Below are positions 59,258-63,192 of a stretch of 63,192 nt of DNA, one piece after another. Each line of letters opens with the position of its first letter. Within the stretch, counting starts at the first letter, position 1. Both the position numbers and the translations under genes were made by a program. This DNA is from Myxococcota bacterium (lineage in GTDB: Bacteria > Myxococcota > Kuafuiibacteriia > Kuafuiibacteriales > Kuafuiibacteriaceae), in contig JANQQN010000172.1 of NCBI GenBank assembly GCA_028289325.1, positions 1-63,192 of the forward strand. The letters are read 5' to 3'. The notes under the pieces were generated by a model. The model worked only from the letters and a program-made list of their open reading frames with translations. It was not told the origin of the DNA and did no database searches.

Positions 59258-62200
59258 ATGACCCGACCCGCAATGTCGTCGACTCCCGAAAACAGCGGAC
59301 CGTCGTTGGCGCAAGCCGCGTCGGGTGCGTTTACGAGCCGAGCCAGCCGGCAAGGTACCCAGTACTTCGCCGAAGGCCGGGTCGCGATCGAAGGGGCGGA
59401 CCGAGATACGGTCCTCGCTCACGTGAAGGGCTCGAGGCCCGAGCCGTACCTCGTAGCGATCAACTTCGCCGAGGTCCCGAGCCGAAGCCGCCTGCAGGTG
59501 CAATGTAACTGCGCCTTCTTCAAAGACGGTTTTCCTTGCAAACACCTCTACGCGACGATCCTCGCCATCGAGAGCGCGGGCATTCGAATGGTCAACCCCG
59601 CTTTCTTCGAGGGCCGGCTGGACCTCGTGACGCTCAAGGAAGACATCTCGGCGGGAAGCGATCCGTTCTTCGACGGCAAACAATCGTTGGCTCAGGTCAA
59701 CGGCGACGCCGCGAGCGCCACCGCCGACGGTCGCGACGCGACCGACGGCTGGGAAAATCGGCTCGCCGCTCTTCGACGGGCGACAGGGCCGTTCCCTCCG
59801 TTGTCCGGGGCCGCCGTCGCCCTCGGGCGCGCGGTTCGCCGGCGCTGGCGATACGTGATCAACCCCGCCCGCTCCGAGGAGCTACAGGCGCTGGTGGTCG
59901 AGGTCTTCGCGCGAACCGCCAACGACACCTGGACCCCTTACGCCCTCACCGAGCGAAACCTGGCCACGGTCGGGGAAGGGGTGAATCGCACCGCCCTCGA
60001 CCTGATCTCCGCGTCCCCGTTGCCGCCCTACTCCGCGCCCCATCTGCGACTTCCCGACGGCGCGGATGAAGCGGCGGCCGTGGTGCCGGCCGGCCACCGC
60101 GGCCACGTTCTGCCCGCCTTGGCCGCGACCGAGTCGCTGGTCCTCGCCCGGCCCGATGGTCATCACGAGGCGCCCCCGCTTCGCCTCGACACCGAACAAG
60201 CGTGGGCGGTCACCCTTCAGGCCGAAGTCGACCCCGAATCGGATCAGGCGTGGTTGGTGCAAGTCCGACTCGTCCGCGGGGACCAGTCGCGTCCGGCGTC
60301 GGACGCGGACCTGCTGCTGCGAGAAGGCCTCGCGGTCATCGACGACCGCGTCTGCATGGTCGACGTCAAAGACGGCTATCACTGGATTCGATATCTTCGA
60401 AAGAATGGTGCGCTGAGGATCCCGGCCGATCATCCGGAGGAGGCGCTGCGGCAGCTGTGCACGATCCCCGGCCTGCCCGATGTGGTGCTTCCGGAGCCGT
60501 GGACCAGCGAACGAGCCCACCCCGAAGCGCAAGTGGTCTTCGAGAGCCCGAAACCTCGAAAGAGCAACGTTTCGGCCGAGGTCCGGTTCGGCTACGGCGA
60601 CGTGCTGTTCCCCCTGTCCGCGGCCGATTCGGGCTTCGTCGACGCCGACGGTCGCCGGCTGGTCCTTCGCGACCCAACGGCCGAGCAGGCCGCCTTGGCG
60701 GTGCTCGGCCGCTTCGGGGCCACCGCGCCCGAAGACACGAACCTGTCCGCGGTCGATCTGCAAAAGGGGCAGCTCGACCAAGCCGTGCGAGCGCTGGTGC
60801 GCAGCGGGTGGCGGGTGGAAGCCAGAGGCGGCCAAATCCGTGGCCTCACCTCGCAAGCGCTCCGTCTGGTGTCGGGCCAAGACTGGTTCGACCTCGAAGG
60901 CGAAATCGCCTTCGACGGGGTTCAGATCGAACTGCCGGAGCTCCTGCGAGCGATCCGACAGGGCGACGGCTACGTGAAGCTCGACGACGGATCGCACGGG
61001 ATCCTGCCCGAAGACTGGCTCAAGAAGTACACTGCGCTCGCGAGCCTGGGCTCCAAAAAAGGCGGCAAGCTACGTTTCGCCCGTAGCCAGGCCATCCTGC
61101 TCGACATGATGCTCACCGAGCAGAGCATCTTTCAGCCCGACCAGGGGTTCGTCGACCACCGCGAACACATCCGGCAAGCCGGCGCCCCGGAACCGGTTCC
61201 GGAACCCACCGACTTCGACGGGCAGCTACGCAGCTATCAGCGCGAAGGACTCGGCTGGCTGGTGTACCTCGAGCGCCTGGGCCTCAACGGCTGTCTGGCC
61301 GACGATATGGGTCTGGGCAAAACCGTCCAGCTGCTCGCTCTGCTCGCCCATCGCAAGGTCGACGGCCGCAGTCAGGGTCCTTCGCTGGTGGTCGCGCCCC
61401 GGAGCCTGGTGTTCAACTGGATCAGCGAAGCCACCCGCTTCACCCCTCAGCTGAAGGTGCTCGACTACACCGGCCTTCAGCGGGCGGATCGTCTCGACGA
61501 TTTCGGGTCCCACGACCTCGTGGTGACCACCTACGGCACGGTGCGGCGGGACATCGAAGACCTCCGGAGTCGGCGCTTCGACTACGTCATTCTCGACGAA
61601 GCGCAGGCGATCAAGAATGCCTCCGCGCAGGCCAGTAAGGCCTGTCGGCTGCTTCAAGGTCGCCATCGACTCGCCCTCAGCGGAACGCCGGTCGAAAACC
61701 ACCTCGCTGAGCTGTGGTCGATCTTCGAGTTCCTCAATCCGGGGATGCTGGGCAGCCGCCGAGAATTCGCCGGACTCGCAAAGCCGGAGAATCATGAGGC
61801 CCTCACCGCCGTCTCGCGGGGGCTGCGGCCGCTCATTCTCCGCCGGACGAAGAAGCAGGTCCTTCAGGAGCTGCCGGAAAAGACCGAGCTCACGATCCAC
61901 GTTCGCCTCGACGACGACGAGCGGCGGATGTACGACGAGCTCCGCGATCACTACCGGACCCGAATCAAGGAGCGGATCAGTCGCGAGGGCTTCGGCCGCG
62001 CGCGAATGCACGTCCTCGAAGCGCTCCTTCGCCTCCGGCAAGCCGCCTGTCATCCGGGGCTGGTCGATCCCCGGCGTGCATCGGGCCTGAGCAGCAAGCT
62101 CGACGCGCTGCTGGAGCAGCTGAAAGAAGTCCTCGAAGAAGGACACAAGGTCCTGGTGTTTTCGCAGTTCGTCCAGCTGCTGGAGATCTTGCGGCGTCGA

Positions 62201-62596
62201 CTCGATGGCGACGGCTACACCTACGCGTACCTCGACGGCCGGACTCGAGACCGGGCGGCGGTCGTGGAGCGATTCCAGACCGACCCCGACTGCTCCTTGT
62301 TCCTGATCAGCCTCAAGGTCGGCGGGCTGGGCCTCAACCTCACCGCCGCCGATTACGTGTACATCCTCGACCCGTGGTGGAACCCGGCCGCGGAGGCGCA
62401 AGCGATCGACCGCGCCCACCGCATCGGGCAGACGCGCTCGGTCTTCGCGTACCGCTTGATCGCCGAAAACACCGTCGAGGATAAGATCGTGCAGATGCAG
62501 CGCGACAAACGGCGGCTGGCTCAAGCGCTGATCTCCGAGGACAACTCGGTGGTTCAGGAGCTGTCGATGGAAGACCTCGAGCAGCTGCTTTCGTGA
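59258..62596 (+). CDS. SWI2/SNF2-family helicase with N-terminal SWIM zinc finger
   Basis: A 1112-residue DEAD/DEAH-box ATPase. A SWIM zinc finger, CNCAFFKDGFPCKHLY (CxCxnCxH, about residues 83-98), is near the N-terminus, followed by a long region of unknown fold (about 100-640). The SNF2 motor has motif I LADDMGLGKTVQLL (about 681), motif II LDEAQAIKN (about 778), motif III ALSGTPVENHLAELWSIFEF, then helicase C: LVFSQFVQLLEIL, KVGGLGLNLTAADYVYILDP and QAIDRAHRIGQTR. It probably translocates on DNA and remodels DNA-protein complexes. ATG 59258 is chosen; ATG 59273 is an alternative. Upstream about 260 bp to the DUF547 gene hold no clear gene. Confidence 0.9.
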   Translation: MTRPAMSSTPENSGPSLAQAASGAFTSRASRQGTQYFAEGRVAIEGADRDTVLAHVKGSRPEPYLVAINFAEVPSRSRLQVQCNCAFFKDGFPCKHLYATILAIESAGIRMVNPAFFEGRLDLVTLKEDISAGSDPFFDGKQSLAQVNGDAASATADGRDATDGWENRLAALRRATGPFPPLSGAAVALGRAVRRRWRYVINPARSEELQALVVEVFARTANDTWTPYALTERNLATVGEGVNRTALDLISASPLPPYSAPHLRLPDGADEAAAVVPAGHRGHVLPALAATESLVLARPDGHHEAPPLRLDTEQAWAVTLQAEVDPESDQAWLVQVRLVRGDQSRPASDADLLLREGLAVIDDRVCMVDVKDGYHWIRYLRKNGALRIPADHPEEALRQLCTIPGLPDVVLPEPWTSERAHPEAQVVFESPKPRKSNVSAEVRFGYGDVLFPLSAADSGFVDADGRRLVLRDPTAEQAALAVLGRFGATAPEDTNLSAVDLQKGQLDQAVRALVRSGWRVEARGGQIRGLTSQALRLVSGQDWFDLEGEIAFDGVQIELPELLRAIRQGDGYVKLDDGSHGILPEDWLKKYTALASLGSKKGGKLRFARSQAILLDMMLTEQSIFQPDQGFVDHREHIRQAGAPEPVPEPTDFDGQLRSYQREGLGWLVYLERLGLNGCLADDMGLGKTVQLLALLAHRKVDGRSQGPSLVVAPRSLVFNWISEATRFTPQLKVLDYTGLQRADRLDDFGSHDLVVTTYGTVRRDIEDLRSRRFDYVILDEAQAIKNASAQASKACRLLQGRHRLALSGTPVENHLAELWSIFEFLNPGMLGSRREFAGLAKPENHEALTAVSRGLRPLILRRTKKQVLQELPEKTELTIHVRLDDDERRMYDELRDHYRTRIKERISREGFGRARMHVLEALLRLRQAACHPGLVDPRRASGLSSKLDALLEQLKEVLEEGHKVLVFSQFVQLLEILRRRLDGDGYTYAYLDGRTRDRAAVVERFQTDPDCSLFLISLKVGGLGLNLTAADYVYILDPWWNPAAEAQAIDRAHRIGQTRSVFAYRLIAENTVEDKIVQMQRDKRRLAQALISEDNSVVQELSMEDLEQLLS

Positions 62597-62710
62597 TTTT
62601 CGCCCGAGCCGAGGCGCGAATGGCGAGAGCCTACGGTGCGCGACGACCCGATTGATCGCACTTTTGCGTAGGGGCGGAGCGCTCGAACCCTTTCCGAGCC
62701 TCCGGCCACA

Positions 62711-62739
62711 TTGACTCCGTGGATCGGCCCTCGTAGACC
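62711..62739 (+). promoter_or_regulatory. Possible sigma70-type promoter for ssb
   Basis: TTGACT (62711-62716) is five of six to the -35 consensus and is followed, after exactly 17 bases, by TAGACC (62734-62739), a weak -10. It lies about 50 bases upstream of the ssb ATG, in a 191-bp gap that otherwise shows nothing. Confidence 0.35.
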
Positions 62740-62787
62740 TGTCTGAACTCGTCGGAACCAATTCGACGAGGACGAGACGGAGTAAGC

Positions 62788-63192
<405 letters not shown>

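Overview
The window is dense, GC-rich bacterial chromosome: 53 protein genes, very short gaps, many GTG/TTG starts and 1-4 nt stop/start overlaps. It contains no rRNA, tRNA, insertion sequence, prophage or CRISPR array that I can see. The gene content suggests a deltaproteobacterial / Myxococcota-like organism: a DUF2330 protein with a MYXO-CTERM-like tail, a choice-of-anchor lipoprotein, a PilZ+TPR protein, many lipoproteins, a secreted caspase-like protein and an NtrC-type regulator. This assignment is inferred from gene families, not from a phylogenetic marker.

Layout. 1-3407 (minus): a PAS protein cut by the left edge, an M17 leucyl aminopeptidase and a sigma54 response regulator. 3541-5633: MgtE Mg2+ channel and a degenerate CPBP-like membrane protein. 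5608-9184: a PilZ/TPR protein divergent from a soluble lytic transglycosylase. 9182-11868: Fur-box-controlled feoA-feoB plus a small membrane protein. 11879-13534: an M14 carboxypeptidase convergent with a NUDIX hydrolase.

13749-24032 is the most distinctive region: a nine-gene plus-strand operon. In order it encodes an RND/MMPL-type lipid exporter, a fused YbhN-like membrane protein and cytosolic glycosyltransferase-like domain, an SpsF-type cytidylyltransferase, a split transketolase (two genes), an SDR, a KdsC-like HAD phosphatase, a NeuB-family synthase lacking its SAF domain, and a di-iron fatty acid hydroxylase. Read together, it could make a CMP-activated 3-deoxy-2-keto sugar by a route that includes a transketolase, attach it to a membrane lipid, and export the product. 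I do not recognise this combination as a characterised pathway.

24111-28598: two lipoproteins (one with a long Asp-rich tail encoded by a GTC-type microsatellite), then an ECF sigma factor, a zinc-finger anti-sigma factor and an exported EF-hand caspase in one overlapping operon. 28607-31149: KefFC-type K+ efflux. 31477-35554: PEP carboxylase and a CoA transferase. 35558-37375: mtnB-mtnD-mtnC methionine salvage. 37450-41755: a transglutaminase-like protein without its cysteine, AstB, and the DUF2330 protein. 41750-46970: an acyl-CoA carboxylase operon (biotin carboxylase, carboxyltransferase, unusual tandem biotinyl protein) with hypothetical genes. 47043-51139: UvrA and a lipoprotein. 51294-58994: envelope and peptidoglycan genes (choice-of-anchor lipoprotein, TPR lipoprotein, holin-4 family protein, NagZ, DacB, DUF547). 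59258-63192: a SWIM+SNF2 helicase and a single-strand binding protein cut by the right edge.

Convergent gene pairs are often separated by perfect hairpins that overlap or abut the stop codons (13030-13058, 53083-53118, 24051-24087). The only gap longer than 300 bases is 31150-31476.
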